DNA from: Physcia stellaris
Lineage: Eukaryota > Ascomycota > Lecanoromycetes > Caliciales > Physciaceae
Direction: 5' to 3'
DNA: 64,000 nt
Assembly: GCA_018902385.1 (NCBI GenBank)
Contig: JABSSW010000056.1
Span: forward strand, 124,001-188,000
Shown here: one piece after another, positions 11,089 to 22,142 of the stretch
Layout of the letters: the number at the start of each line of letters is the position of its first letter
Position numbering within the stretch: position 1 is the first letter of the stretch
Notes under the pieces: model-generated
The model's input: only the letters and a program-made list of their open reading frames with translations
Database searches by the model: none
Told to the model about the DNA's origin: nothing
Translations under genes and position numbers: made by a program

Positions 11089-12660
11089 TCATCGCATAGA
11101 TGCCCCCTCCTTTTTCTTTCCTTCGGCGAAATATGTTACAAGCTCACAGTTGTGCAACGATGGAGATAGCTTATGGAATCTCTCGAATAAGCACTCCAGA
11201 TCCTTAGTGGGATAGCCAATCCTGTTGAATCATGATTGTGATAATAGCACGTTGAATTTTTATTGGAGTTGTCGTTGAGATTAGATTTATCTTAGATGTT
11301 GTGTACAACATGACTGTTCTTACTATCGATAGATTAGCTGTCAAAGCATTATTATAGAGAGAAGACCACGAAACATGCGCACATAACACTTCCAGATTTG
11401 GCGGTGTAAGCAAATCACCTTGAAGCCCATGCACAAACGACAGGAGCATAGATCTCTATACAGCTATTCTTCTCGTACTAGAGATATCGAGGACATAGCC
11501 GAATTCCACGATGACCTGTGCCAGCAGAGCTTATATGTCGATCGTTGTCTCTCTACAGACGATGGGCCATTCGATCGACCTGCTGGACAGGAAATGCTGC
11601 TGCTGAAAAATTACAAGTGGTGCTCAATGATCACTAAAAATGGTCGAGTCTTTTGCTATTGATATATATTGTAGAGAATTACTCGGCGTTCTCTTTACCC
11701 CTTTGTTTCCAGATTTTTTTGCTTTTCGTTTTCGAGACTTTGCTTTATGAACATATCAAATTCGTAATTCGATCGTGCTGTGATAGAAAGAATTAATCGA
11801 CGATGCATTTTCTCAGCAGTTTCCTGCATAAACAATACCCCCTGATCGGGCCAACCCTCAAAACATTTTCTATAGAAGCCTTCAAAGACATGACCGTCTT
11901 CAACTCAACGATGCGGATTCAAGAAAGTAAATGCACCCAACAAACTCACTGTAAAGCTGCAGCGAAACATTATCCCAAGCCAGCAAAAGGGTAGTTCAGC
12001 ATTCAGACACAAAACGCTCGCTTCAGGATGAGCATCGCCCTGGTTGAAGCGTCAGGTTGGATACGGGACTGAAAGCGTAAATACTGATATTAGAGTCTTG
12101 AACCCGTAGCCGGCGATAAATAGCGTTTCAACACCGTCCCCGCTTCCTTACTTAAGGTCATAGGTAATATGGGATTGTTCGTTAGGGAAAGATCTCCTTC
12201 CCCATCAACAACGAAACGATATGCTAAAGCCGCGGACTTCCTCCATTGCTATGCCCAAAACCCCCGACATTCTGGATTTGACCGGCCTGCAAATCTTCTG
12301 CATGAGCGAAATGGCTTAGCTACTTCCTCTGTCTTTGCGACTGGGTTAGGGAGCCAAACGAAGTTAACAAGGGGTGGATGAGCGGGGAGGGGCAAAAGAG
12401 AAGATGGAAGATGGGGAATGAAATGTTGATCTTCTGTTTACTTGGGAGGCGGAAGAGATGGGCTTCTTTCATTTCGTCATCCACGTCTAGCTTGGACGAG
12501 GAAATGAATAATCACAGTGAAGAAGACAAATTTCATAGGAACTAAAGGCCCGTGACGGAGAACGAAGGCGATGGGCATCGGAAAGGTAGCATCACGGTTC
12601 AGAGAGTGGTGTCCTCGCTCCGAATTTTATAGTAAGGTGATCAAAAATCCTCGTTCAAGA
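11089..12660. other. No gene recognised
   Basis: Short open frames without motifs. The right part (12,170-12,660) is the 3' side of the minus-strand membrane protein gene. I see no RNA gene or repeat. Confidence 0.4.
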
Positions 12661-12667
12661 AATCTGC

Positions 12668-13919
12668 TCAAGCCGCAGCGCTTCTGCCAAAATCGGCTCG
12701 CAGGGTCAACATCTCATGCCTATTCCACGGAACCAATCTCTCCCCCGTCCCGGAATCCGTACCCATCTCGCCAGGCCCATGGCAGCCCATCATGCCCTGA
12801 CCGCGCAGCCGCGGGCCCGCATCCATCTCTCCCGTCGGCTGAGCGGTGTGTGTTCCCTGCTCTCCATCGTTTTCTTTTGATGTGCCGTTCAAGACTTCGG
12901 GATGCGAATCCAGCTGATCCAGTTCTGCTTTGTTGGCTTTCAGCTTGCGTTTCGTCTGGAAATAGAAGATGATGAATGCGGTGATAGCGAGGATCAGAAC
13001 TCCGAGCGGGACACCCAGGCCGATGCCGATTTTTGTGGACAAGCTTAGGCCTGAGGATTGTGCATTGGATGACAGCGGTGAGGGCGAAAGCTGGGGATTC
13101 GCGGACGCCCCTACTGCTGAAGCCGCTGCTATGGATGACGAGGATTCTGCAGTCGCGCGGGCGGCTGATCTGACTTTCGATGTTGAACCTGAAGTCGCCG
13201 ACGCGAGGCCACTCAAGGTACCAGTCGTAGAGCCGGCCAAAATCCTGAGCGTGGCGACAATCGTTGTGCTCTCCCCACGGGACAGCGTGGTCGTCAAAGT
13301 TGTAAGGCCGCTGAGGGTTGGTGTCGTAGCAATGGAGTTTGTCGGCAAAACAAGGCCACCAGAGCCACCCGTCCCCTTGCCGCCACTCCCAGTCGAGGTC
13401 ACTATTGCCTTTGCGCTGTTTGGATCCAAGGTGCCGCACTGGCAGATCGATTGGCCAGCCGATGCATCCTTGGGCGCTGCACAACCCGAGCTGTCGTGCT
13501 CGCACTCCAAGGTCGGGATGGTGCCCTCATAGCCCCATACATCTGGTTCTCTTTCGTCGTTGCAGAGGCAGGTGTATTTAAGTGAGTCCTACTTTGGCGG
13601 TTAGTGGGACGGCTCAACCTTAAAAGTCGTCGGTGATGTCCATGGATTCGGTGTGGTAGGCGCCTGGCATACTGAATCGCATTTGTTATTCAATGTCTCA
13701 GATGATCCTCCACAGAGTAATTCGCAGGTTCTCCGCTGCGAGTCGCACCATTGAGCTATATCCTGCGTTTTAGCAGCCTTCTTCTTTTGCCCATGGATGG
13801 TGGTAGCTCGAGACTTGATGCTTACTTTTGGTAGATGGGTCGATAGTATTTGGGTCGAAATTAGCTTGCGCAAAGGCGAGGAAATGACACAGTAGTAGAG
13901 TATCTAAGTGAAGCAGCAT
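12668..13919 (-). CDS. Signal-anchored surface protein, DUF7707-like Cys domain plus Ser/Thr stalk and TM
   Basis: Three exons join in phase on the minus strand: 13919-13826, 13755-13673 and 13588-12668 (365 aa). Layout: signal peptide (LLLCHFLAFAQA); a Cys-rich N-terminal domain (IDPSTK joined to TQWCDSQRRTCELLCGG, then LKYTCLCNDE and IPTLECEHDSSGC); a long Ser/Thr/Ala-rich stalk; one transmembrane helix (KIGIGLGVPLGVLILAITAF); a basic KRKLKANK stop-transfer; and a ~75-residue cytosolic tail. The Cys pattern resembles the fungal extracellular family now called DUF7707. It is likely a plasma-membrane protein facing the cell wall; a sensor or adhesion role is inference. The acceptor at 13756 (gatatag) is preferred because it restores STKTQWCDSQ in phase. 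Confidence 0.75.
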
Positions 13920-14910
13920 CGGCGATACTTCGAGCTTATCAGTAGTCACACCACGATCAAGAAGCGTTTTGAAAGCGGGCAGCCAGCGTGAGGAGATGTG
14001 AGCATTTTATCTCGCAGGATCCATCTATCATAGGACGATGCCTAAATTGATTCAGAGCTGAGCGACGAGGCTGAGTCCTCCCTCAGGCCACACGTGCGGA
14101 GAATTACGGCGCGGCCCGGGGCCGAATCAAATATAACAGGTCCAAATAAGCGAAATTGTCTGCTAGACAATGCCAAGACTCAAGCGTGCATTACTTCTGC
14201 CGCCCTGTGCCAAACTCGATCGATACAGTTGTGGAGGTCCGAGGGGAGGTGGGTGAAGCGCGACGATGGTGTCAATGTATGTGCCGGGGGCGTGAATAAG
14301 AATTGTGGCATTTCGAAATGATCAACCCCGCTTCAGGCCTCTCCAGTACAGTGCATAATCTACCCACCAGAGGTAGAAGCGCCGGCGGAGAAGAGGAGGC
14401 CGCTACCGTTGTTGATGAGGATCCCTTGGCTTTCACTCACGTTGGAGTACAGGCCAGAGAATTCTTGAGCGATGAAAATATGCTGGCTTGGAATAAAGGT
14501 CTGTTTTGGGACATCGAAAAATGAAACTTTGGAGGTCACGGTCGAAGAATCGGCTTTTGTTGATTGATATCCGCCTGGTTTCTACAACAGGAGCGGTAAA
14601 CGACTGCGCGAACCACCCCAGGATCGAATGAACATGCGTGGTCGTTTCTTTGGGTTCACTCTTCATCACTCAACTTGCCAGTTATCTTCCAGATATCTTG
14701 TAGATCGTCTGCTATGAATACTGGCATTCGTGAAGGGCGGGGCAATTTCCACCGGCGTAGTGGTTAAATTTGCAATATGCGATGGCTTCATCAAGTGCTC
14801 CAGCAGAAGGAAGTGTTGACGGTAGGTCTTGCGATGAAACGAATGTGAATCGTCTCGTGGCATTGAGAATACTGGAGTGCCGCGCTCCCGTTATGCCTGA
14901 GCGTTAATTT
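13920..14910. other. Intergenic; no gene recognised
   Basis: Promoter side of the membrane protein gene, then unassigned DNA. Open frames are short and without motifs. Confidence 0.4.
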
Positions 14911-14916
14911 GGCCTT

Positions 14917-15002
14917 TGTCAGACCACAATTACCCTCATATACCACCATACGCTACTCACTATTGTGGGGCCTCACTTTTGGTGCAGTGGTTAGTCTTAC
15001 AG
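14917..15002 (+). repeat. Copy 1 of an ~86-bp direct repeat with pol III A-box-like core
   Basis: It is nearly identical to 15309-15395, from tgtcagaccacaattaccc to gtcttacag, with one indel and a base change near the end. The core tGGTGCAGTGG at 14980-14990 is close to the tRNA A-box consensus TRGCNNAGYGG. Confidence 0.8.
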
Positions 15003-15075
15003 TTATGAGTCCGGATTTCGCTTAAAGTTAGCGCACAAAGCACGAACGTCGCAAGTTCGAATCCTACACGACGCA
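14975..15075 (+). repeat. tRNA-related sequence (SINE-like or tRNA pseudogene)
   Basis: An A-box-like tGGTGCAGTGG (14980-14990) is followed about 65 nt later by a perfect B-box/T-arm GTTCGAATCC (15055-15064). The A-B spacing is ~30 nt larger than in an intronless tRNA. I could not fold an acceptor stem around it, so a functional tRNA gene is unlikely. A tRNA-derived SINE or an eroded intron-containing tRNA fits best. Confidence 0.45.
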
Positions 15076-15308
15076 TCGCAAAAAGTCAAAAATAACACAA
15101 CGAAACGAGTATCAGTACTAGCCGAATGATTTGATTGACTAAGCACGACTTCGTATCGGGCGCCGTCCGCACATAGCGACATAGTCCATACAAGCAAGAA
15201 AGACTTATCATTAATACTTCGTTACAAGTACATTTCATCACGTTATATTCGATGGGCCCCTATTCGATACATCTTAGTTCATCGAAGCTCAACTAAGCTG
15301 AAAGGGTG

Positions 15309-15395
15309 TGTCAGACCACAATTACCCTCATATACCACCATACGCTACTCACTATTGTGGGGCCTCACTTTTGGTGCAGTGGTACAGTCTTACAG
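15309..15395 (+). repeat. Copy 2 of the ~86-bp direct repeat
   Basis: Same sequence as 14917-15002, 392 bp downstream. Here the B-box part does not follow; the unit runs instead into a cgtctagaagg-like hairpin region. This suggests a truncated copy. Confidence 0.75.
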
Positions 15396-15399
15396 CCTT

Positions 15400-16128
15400 C
15401 TAGACGGCTGCTATATTCTTAGCCATGGTCGGCTGGCAAGATCAGGATGCTGAAGCAGATGAGACAAGTTTCCAAAAGGTTGCTGAGAGCTTGGAATCGC
15501 CCATATGACACGGCTCAAGTCTCTCATCTGTTTTTCTGCATCTTTCATGTTTTAAATTTTTCCCATTCACTCAGGCTTTTGATAGCCGATATTTGCGTAT
15601 CAACTTCTTTCCGGCAGAGGATTATTCTGTCGTATAAATAGAGAAAGTTTGGTTTTCCGGCATATTGGCAGCTCCAGTTTGGCCCGTTTTGGTTCCTCGT
15701 GGACTACTGCTTTTGCAAGGAGACTACCGCCTATGCGCCCTGTACATAGCACTTCTTTGGTACCCATGATGTTCTTATGATCTCGATGTCAATCATCTCA
15801 CCTGTACGGATCAAGCTATTTCAGACGTCTAGAATTATGGCGTATTTTTGTCTCTGCATCTGCACGATCATTACGGTCATTGTTCGAAAGAACAAGCAGG
15901 TTCCCGCCTTTGGCTTTCTGTAAAGCGCTCAAAACCTAACGAGCAGCGAGCTCATTGATAGTGACCACAAAGACGTGTTTTTTGATGACTACACCCCAGC
16001 GAGTCCTGTTTCGGAGGTTCCCTTGGCTGTGGTTGTACGTAAGCCAATTGAGACCCGTTGGGACTGTACCAAAGACCAGATAGGAAGGCTAGAACAGTGG
16101 TGGCCTGCAACGTCAGGGGCCTTGATCC
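15400..16128. other. Intergenic; no gene recognised
   Basis: DNA downstream of the minus-strand P450. No convincing ORF, RNA gene or repeat is visible. Confidence 0.4.
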
Positions 16129-17868
16129 TTAACCGATCAATGCAGTCACTTGGACTGGTAAATCATCGCTAGGCTGTGCGCGCTGGACCTGGTAGCCTCT
16201 CTCTCCGTGGACAGTCTTTATACCTCTTCTTCCACTTAATTTATCTAGCTTCTCATAAGCGAGAGTGAGCTCGAACTGCCGCACTGTCATAACTAAAATA
16301 ACCTTCATTTCTATCATAGCCAGCTCTTGCCCAATGCAATTTCGAGGCCCATGCTCAAAAGGCCGCCACGCCCCCTTGACCGGATATAACGGGTCGCCTG
16401 GTGATACAAGCCAGCGCTCCGGTAGAAAGTCGTCAGGCCGCATCCAATAAGTCGGATCTCGATGGATGATTTGAGGATTGGCCCAGACAAGAAAGTCGTT
16501 TGTGGGGTAGTGATGGCCTGCGTCGTCGATTACGCTGAAATTAGGCTCCCCAGCGCGAGTACTCGAAACAGCAGGGTACATACGCAACACTTCTTTGATG
16601 ATAGCAATCGTATAGGGGAGCTGATTGAGGACGAATGGATCTGAGATGATCAAGGAAGCGCTTTCGGGAGCGTCCGAACCAAGCACCTTGTTGTGTTCAT
16701 CCCTGACGCGTTCCAGGATGGCAGGCTTAGAAGCAAGCACGTAAAAGAGGTAGCAGACGGTACTGCTGGTTGTATCGTGGCCAGAGAATAGGAATAGTTT
16801 GATCTGACTTAAGGTGAACTTCTTGAATGACTTATCCAAGTCCATGGTGCTTTTCGATCCTTCCCGCTGGAAATACGCCGTCAGCACTAAGTCGATTATT
16901 GACTTGCTCCTCTTGACGGTTCCAGACTGCTCTATGCGGTGCTTTTCGACTCGCCGAGCTATCTCCTTATAGACGTATTTGTTCATTCTCCGAGAATTAT
17001 ACCAATGGACCAGAGGACGTAGAGGATTATATCTTGTGAAAGGGTTGACATCGGCCCCGAATGTCAGCCATCGAACCTGCATACGTAATCCATCTACCAG
17101 GGGATTGCTGTGCTTTTGGGATTCGAGGTGGGTATCTCTGCAGTAGTGATCAGCATTGATATAGATTTGTTAAGTAATACCTCTTACAACACAACCCTTC
17201 CAATGATGTCCATTGTCAAATTGTCCGTCAGGTCTTTCATTTTGAAGACTCGTTGATCACTAGAATACTCTTGAAGAAGGTCACAAAATGTGACCGTCTC
17301 CTCCACTACGCTCTTAGTCAAGCTCATCAGATGGCCTGCACTGAAACCGGGGTTGAAGATCCCTCTCCAAGTTTTCCACAAATCCCCTTCCATCGTGACA
17401 ATGTCTAGCCCCTCAGTGATTGGGTTGAGAAAGGACTTCAAGGCGTGATATTTGGGCAGGGAATGCTCTTGGGTAATTTGATATAGTCCATGAGTAGACG
17501 CCACCACAAGCATTTGTGGACCGAAAGGCCAGGTATCCAGGTAGTAGACAGGACCTAGATTTGGGCTTTTTCGTCGAATGATATCTGGGAGGTAATGAGG
17601 GTGTGCGTCTTTGGGTAGTGCAGACGAAATTGTAAAGCAGTAGTACAGGTGCCCAAGTATGGGATTCCATGGCGGCATAGACTTGATAAGTTCAACAGTC
17701 AGCGGCGTTGTTGCTCATCGCACAACACCAGGAGCATACCAGCCCCTGTTTTCTGAGCCTAAAGATTGTGATTCGAGCCCTGTACATTTTGTAGAGAAAC
17801 CTTATGAGAACCGCAAGAAGGACTGTCAAAGACACCCTCGACACCGAGGCGTAATCTGTGTCCGACAT
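16129..17868 (-). CDS. Cytochrome P450 monooxygenase, CYP59-like
   Basis: Exons 17868-17740, 17681-17188 and 17137-16129 join in phase to 543 aa. The first exon supplies the N-terminal membrane anchor (VSLTVLLAVLIRFLY). The first junction creates the hinge KQGLSMPPWNPILGHL typical of microsomal P450s, and the second creates GRVVLDTHLESQ. Catalytic landmarks are the I-helix oxygen-binding motif GHDTTS, the K-helix ExxR (KEVLRMYP) and the heme-ligand loop FEHGPRNCIG with the invariant Cys. The blocks DAHPHYLPD, GPVYYLDTWPFGP and SLPKYHALKSFL resemble the CYP59 family, which includes the sterigmatocystin enzyme StcS; its own substrate cannot be told from sequence. It stands alone, without a polyketide synthase or other pathway gene. 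Its start lies only ~280 bp from the AT-rich block, so silencing by heterochromatin is possible. Confidence 0.9.
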
Positions 17869-18146
17869 TGTGTCTTCTGTAGTTCAGCAAGGAACCGTAT
17901 TACTGGATGATGAGGGGAGATGAGACTTTTCAAAAAAGCAAAATACAATAGATGCTGCTGTCCTGGGTAAAGAGAAGACGAAGCTTGAACGGCCAAATGC
18001 TCGATGCTAGCTATGGCACCGGTCTATAGCACCAGGGTACCAAAATACGATTGTGTACTTCCAAGCAGGACCTTAAAAGGCACAAGGCAATATGGGACAA
18101 CCAATTCAGTTACTCAGCTAGAAGAATTGAGTTTTCTTTTCCCGCT

Positions 18147-20323
18147 ATTGACAGTTTTCGCTTATACGTGATTCATGATGCAAATCAAACGATCGTCGTC
18201 AATTTCAAATCGACATCGCGTGTGCGCATTCGATTTCGTTTGATAATTCACGTTCGAACGAATTTGATTTCGCGAACGATTTTTTTTCGTTCGTTGTTTG
18301 TGAATTGACATTCGAAACGATAATAAAATATTTTGAAAAAAATTTGTGAATTGAAATTCGAAACGATAATACGTAAAATATTTTGAAAAAACAAAATGAA
18401 AAATCAATCGTTCATCGAAACGTCGCGATCGTTGTTTTGAACAAAAAACGAAAACGAACAAATTTCGTTCACACAAATTGAAATTGATTTTCACGTTTTC
18501 GTTTCAAAACGTTTTTTCGCGATGATTTTTGAAAATGAATAAAACGATTCGATGATTTTTTCAATTCATGCGACGTAAATCAAATGATAACATTCAATTT
18601 CGAAAATGAATCGATAAATGAATGACGAAATCAATCGCGATATGTGTTGTTGTGTTGTTGTGAATTTTTTTTTGCGTTCGAATTTAAAAACGTCGAAAAT
18701 TTTTAAACGAATTTTTTTTTTGTAATTTTCTGTTTCAGATTTCGCATCGTTCAACAAATTTTCGTATACAACGTATTAAACAGCGATCAACGCATTTTTC
18801 AATTTCATTTTTTGAAAATGTCAAAAAACGTTTTGAATGTGATTTTCGCGATTGATGAACGTTTTCGCGAAAAATTCGAAAAATGATCGAAATTTGATTT
18901 TTGACAATTTTTGTATATTTTGAAAAATTAATGATATACGCAATCAATTTTCAAATATTCATATAATGTGAAATTTTAAACGTGATTTTGAAAAAAAATT
19001 TTGAATGTCAACGTTTTTGTATTGTGATCATAATAACGTCAATATCGTTCAACAAATTTTTATATTTATCATAATTTTGTTGATTGTGTACGAAATCATA
19101 TTTGAATCGTTGATACGATCAAAATTTCGAAATTTCAATAAATTTGAAAAAAAAAATTAAATGTGTTTGAAATATTCGATGATTACACGATTTTTCAAAT
19201 TTGATTCACATGATATTGTTCAATTCAAATTTCAAAAATAAATCATGTAAAACAATATTCATCGTCACGTCGATTTGTTGTAAAAAATTCGAAATTTTCA
19301 ATTAATTTTGTTAACAATGTACGATCAAACACGTGAATCGATTATATCAACAAAATTTTGAATTTTCATTAAATTTTGTGTTAATGAAATTAATGATTTC
19401 GAAACGATTTTTTTTTGATCACAATTCATGAATGTCGAAAAATCAAATTGAAATGCGAATTTTACATGCACATGCACGATTTGAAATCAATTTTTCATTG
19501 TTATTTAAATATTACGTTTGATAATGTCGCATTTTGAAATCAAAATATTTGATTGTTTTTTTAACTTTTTGTATTTATGATTTATTTATTTTTTGAACAA
19601 AACGACACGTTTTTTTTGCGTGAAATAATCGAAAACGTTGACAAAATTTTTATCATATTCGTTTTTAACACGATCGATATTTTTGACATTGATTTTTTTT
19701 TTTTTTGTACGTTGCGATTTTTTTGTGATGTCGATTTGATTTATAAATTTTGTTTTTCGTGTTTTGAAATCAAAATTTTGATGATAATTCAAAAATTTTC
19801 GTTGAAATTATATCGATTTCGTAATTGCACGATTTGTTGCATTTAATCAATCAACAATGAACAAAACAAACGTTTATATGATTTATTTTTCAAATACGAT
19901 ATTGTTTTTTCATAATTTTTGAAATTTGCGATTGTTGTTTTTTTTTTCAAACAATTTGTTTCAATATTTCAAAAAAACGATTACGTTTTTGACAAAAATC
20001 ACGATTGCGACGAGATTATTTCATTCGTCGAACAATCGATTGAAATTTTTCGAATACGTTTTGACAAAAAATGTCGATATATCGAATTGAATATATTGAA
20101 TCGTTTTATGAAATATCGTGAACAACAACGATTTTTTCGCGTTCGCATTTTTTCTGTTTTTTTTTCGAAAAATGTTTGTATTGTTTTGTTTCAATCGATT
20201 TCGTTTGAATGATGTGATTTGTAAATATATCATTTGTTCATACATGTCGTTTCGCGCGTTTGTAACGAATTTTCGTGCAATTTGTTTCAAAACGTTTACG
20301 ATCAAAACATTTGCATAAATGTG
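18147..20323. repeat. AT-rich block, part 1, with CpY-depleted signature
   Basis: In the lines read, nearly every C is followed by A or G and nearly every G is preceded by C or T. CpT, CpC, ApG and GpG are almost absent although CpG and CpA are frequent. Open frames here have essentially no Pro, Gly or Trp codons and stop only at TAA or TGA; they are composition artefacts, not genes. Confidence 0.85.
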
Positions 20324-20328
20324 ATAAT
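20324..20328. other. Target-site duplication ATAAT, left copy
   Basis: ATAAT immediately precedes the 5' LTR and is repeated directly after the 3' LTR at 23638-23642. This is a 5-bp duplication as expected for retroviral-type integrase. Confidence 0.85.
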
Positions 20329-20533
20329 TGTTGAAATACAGCCTCCGCAGGTGTGCTGTGCAGGTGCTGCAGTCAGGATCCAGTTGGTATAACCTGACGA
20401 AAGAAGGACTAGTGCGTCCTTGTTGAGACTAGTGCCTTGGCACCCGCACACTTCTTGTGCTCCCACCTGCATGTAACTTACTAGAAAAACGAGATTCAGA
20501 GCAATAGAATGGTAGTCACCCATGATTCTTTCA
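20329..20533 (+). repeat. 5' LTR of element 1
   Basis: Starts TGTTGAAATACAGCC and ends TTCTTTCA, that is TG..CA. It is nearly identical to 23432-23637. Differences from the 3' copy are mostly transitions plus one indel near the end (tactag versus tacctag). Confidence 0.9.
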
Positions 20534-20536
20534 ATA

Positions 20537-20545
20537 GGTTATGAG
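20537..20545 (+). promoter_or_regulatory. Candidate primer-binding site (half-tRNA-iMet type)
   Basis: GGTTATGAG lies three bases after the 5' LTR. It is complementary to the anticodon arm of initiator tRNA-Met (CTCATAACC), the internal priming site known for Copia-type elements. This hints that the missing enzymes come from a Ty1/Copia relative. Confidence 0.6.
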
Positions 20546-20861
20546 AACCGGGTTAGCAGCTTTCGCTACATCTAGTACCAGCTACAGCATGAGCGCACGT
20601 AGTACCTAGCCGTCAGGCAGTACAGCAGGTTTGCAGTACTCCAGCAGTAACCAACTCCATTGGGAGTATCCAGTCTTGTCAGACCAGAATTGACTCAGTT
20701 GCATTGGCAGCATTCAGTACCTTGGTACAAATCAGCTTTCGAGCACCTTACCTACCTTACGAACCACTTTACGAATTCGCCTACCTACCGAGACCCCTTA
20801 CGAATACCTTACGATATCGAACCTTCTCGCGAAACCTACCGATCACTCTCACTCGGTCAGA

Positions 20862-22142
20862 ATGACGACTCCTACTTCCACGGCACCTGACCTCCTACCT
20901 TTTTCGTCTGCCCTTTGCGACCACGTCCCTGATGGCCACCCCATGACGCAAGATCTCAAAACGCTGTATAGCATGCATCTGACTGGGGATGCTAAGGCTT
21001 TGCGATGCAGTTGGTTCACTCAAGCGAAGAGGGCACAAGAGAGTTATCATTTACGAAAGCATGAGTTGGAGGTCAAGAACAAGCTCAAGGAGGAAATGAA
21101 GCAGTTGACAAAGCAAAAGGAGGAAGCCCGCCTGGCCAAGAAACGGGCAGAAGGATTTACGTGCAGGCGTTGCAAGCATTCGGTCAAATTTGACAGCAAC
21201 ACCAAGCTCCACGAGCATATTCGTACTCGGCACGCGAAGAAGCCGAAGTCTGCTCAGCAGCCTGTTGAGTCTGTTGTTTCACCTGCTTCCGAATCGAAAC
21301 CTCCTACGTCTCCTCAATCGGTCACCTCGTCACCTCCTGCATCACCGAAACTCTTACCTCTCTCGATGCCCGCACCAGAAATTGTACGCGAGCGTTCAGA
21401 GAGCGCACCTCCTACGTCACCGAAATCAGTAGCCGAGTCACTAGCTACTCCTTCCGAAACCCCTTCAGATTCCTCGTCGGTTGAAACACCAAGAAAACCG
21501 ATATCTTGGGCAGAAATCGCCTCACGGCCAGTCACTGCACCGAAGCCCTCTCGTCTCCCGATTGCGACACCCAAATCGGTGTGCAAATCCTCGGAGAATG
21601 CAAGCATTGCTTGCCCGCCTACTCCGCCTCGAACGCCTACACCATCGAGGCCCTATTTGACCGTGGACGACCTGTACCACATGTTCGCTGGGAAGCCGAG
21701 TCCATTTGGCCTGCAGCGGCACCAAATGCGCTCGTTTTCTCCGAAGGCCCCTGGCAAATGCAGCCCCAAAAGCAATTGTGGCCCCATACAAAGCCGCATT
21801 ACGTCATACTTCCATGCGGTGGCCTCACCTGCTTCCAAATCGGCCAAATCCGAAGCATTTGGGCCAACACATGCCCGCGGACCCATTCCGCGCCAATTTT
21901 CGGTCTCGCCACGTTCGGCCTCACCTACCTCTTTTCCTTCTCGATTTGCTTCGGTGCGCCCCCATTTCTCGGCAGTCTCTCGCTCGCCTCCTGTTTGCAG
22001 GCATTGCCAAGGGCGTTCCGCCACCTATTGGCCTACCGGTTGGGCCATGCCAAATGCCTCAAGAGTTGAGAACAATGGGATACCCATGGGGATGCGCTAT
22101 TGGCGTTTCGCTCCTCTCCACCCTACTTTGGGGGAGTATTGA
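20862..22142 (+). CDS. Retroelement ORF: coiled-coil, C2H2 finger, PIP box
   Basis: 426 aa, ATG at the start of the internal region. Residues ~55-97 are a charged, Lys/Glu-rich probable coiled coil. A C2H2-type finger follows (C101-x2-C104, H117 and H119, H124; FTCRRCKHSVKF). Then comes a Pro/Ser/Thr-rich linker and blocks shared with the ORF of element 2: ISWAEIASRPVTAPKPSRLP (214-233), YLTVDDLYHMFAGKP (265-279) and a canonical PCNA-interacting box QSRITSYF (310-317). The tail is Ser/Pro-rich with a CRHC pair. No BIR domain, Gag capsid or zinc knuckle is visible. It may replace Gag or serve as an accessory factor; PCNA binding is inferred from the motif alone. GC content is normal, in contrast with the DNA on both sides. 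Confidence 0.75.
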   Translation: MTTPTSTAPDLLPFSSALCDHVPDGHPMTQDLKTLYSMHLTGDAKALRCSWFTQAKRAQESYHLRKHELEVKNKLKEEMKQLTKQKEEARLAKKRAEGFTCRRCKHSVKFDSNTKLHEHIRTRHAKKPKSAQQPVESVVSPASESKPPTSPQSVTSSPPASPKLLPLSMPAPEIVRERSESAPPTSPKSVAESLATPSETPSDSSSVETPRKPISWAEIASRPVTAPKPSRLPIATPKSVCKSSENASIACPPTPPRTPTPSRPYLTVDDLYHMFAGKPSPFGLQRHQMRSFSPKAPGKCSPKSNCGPIQSRITSYFHAVASPASKSAKSEAFGPTHARGPIPRQFSVSPRSASPTSFPSRFASVRPHFSAVSRSPPVCRHCQGRSATYWPTGWAMPNASRVENNGIPMGMRYWRFAPLHPTLGEY

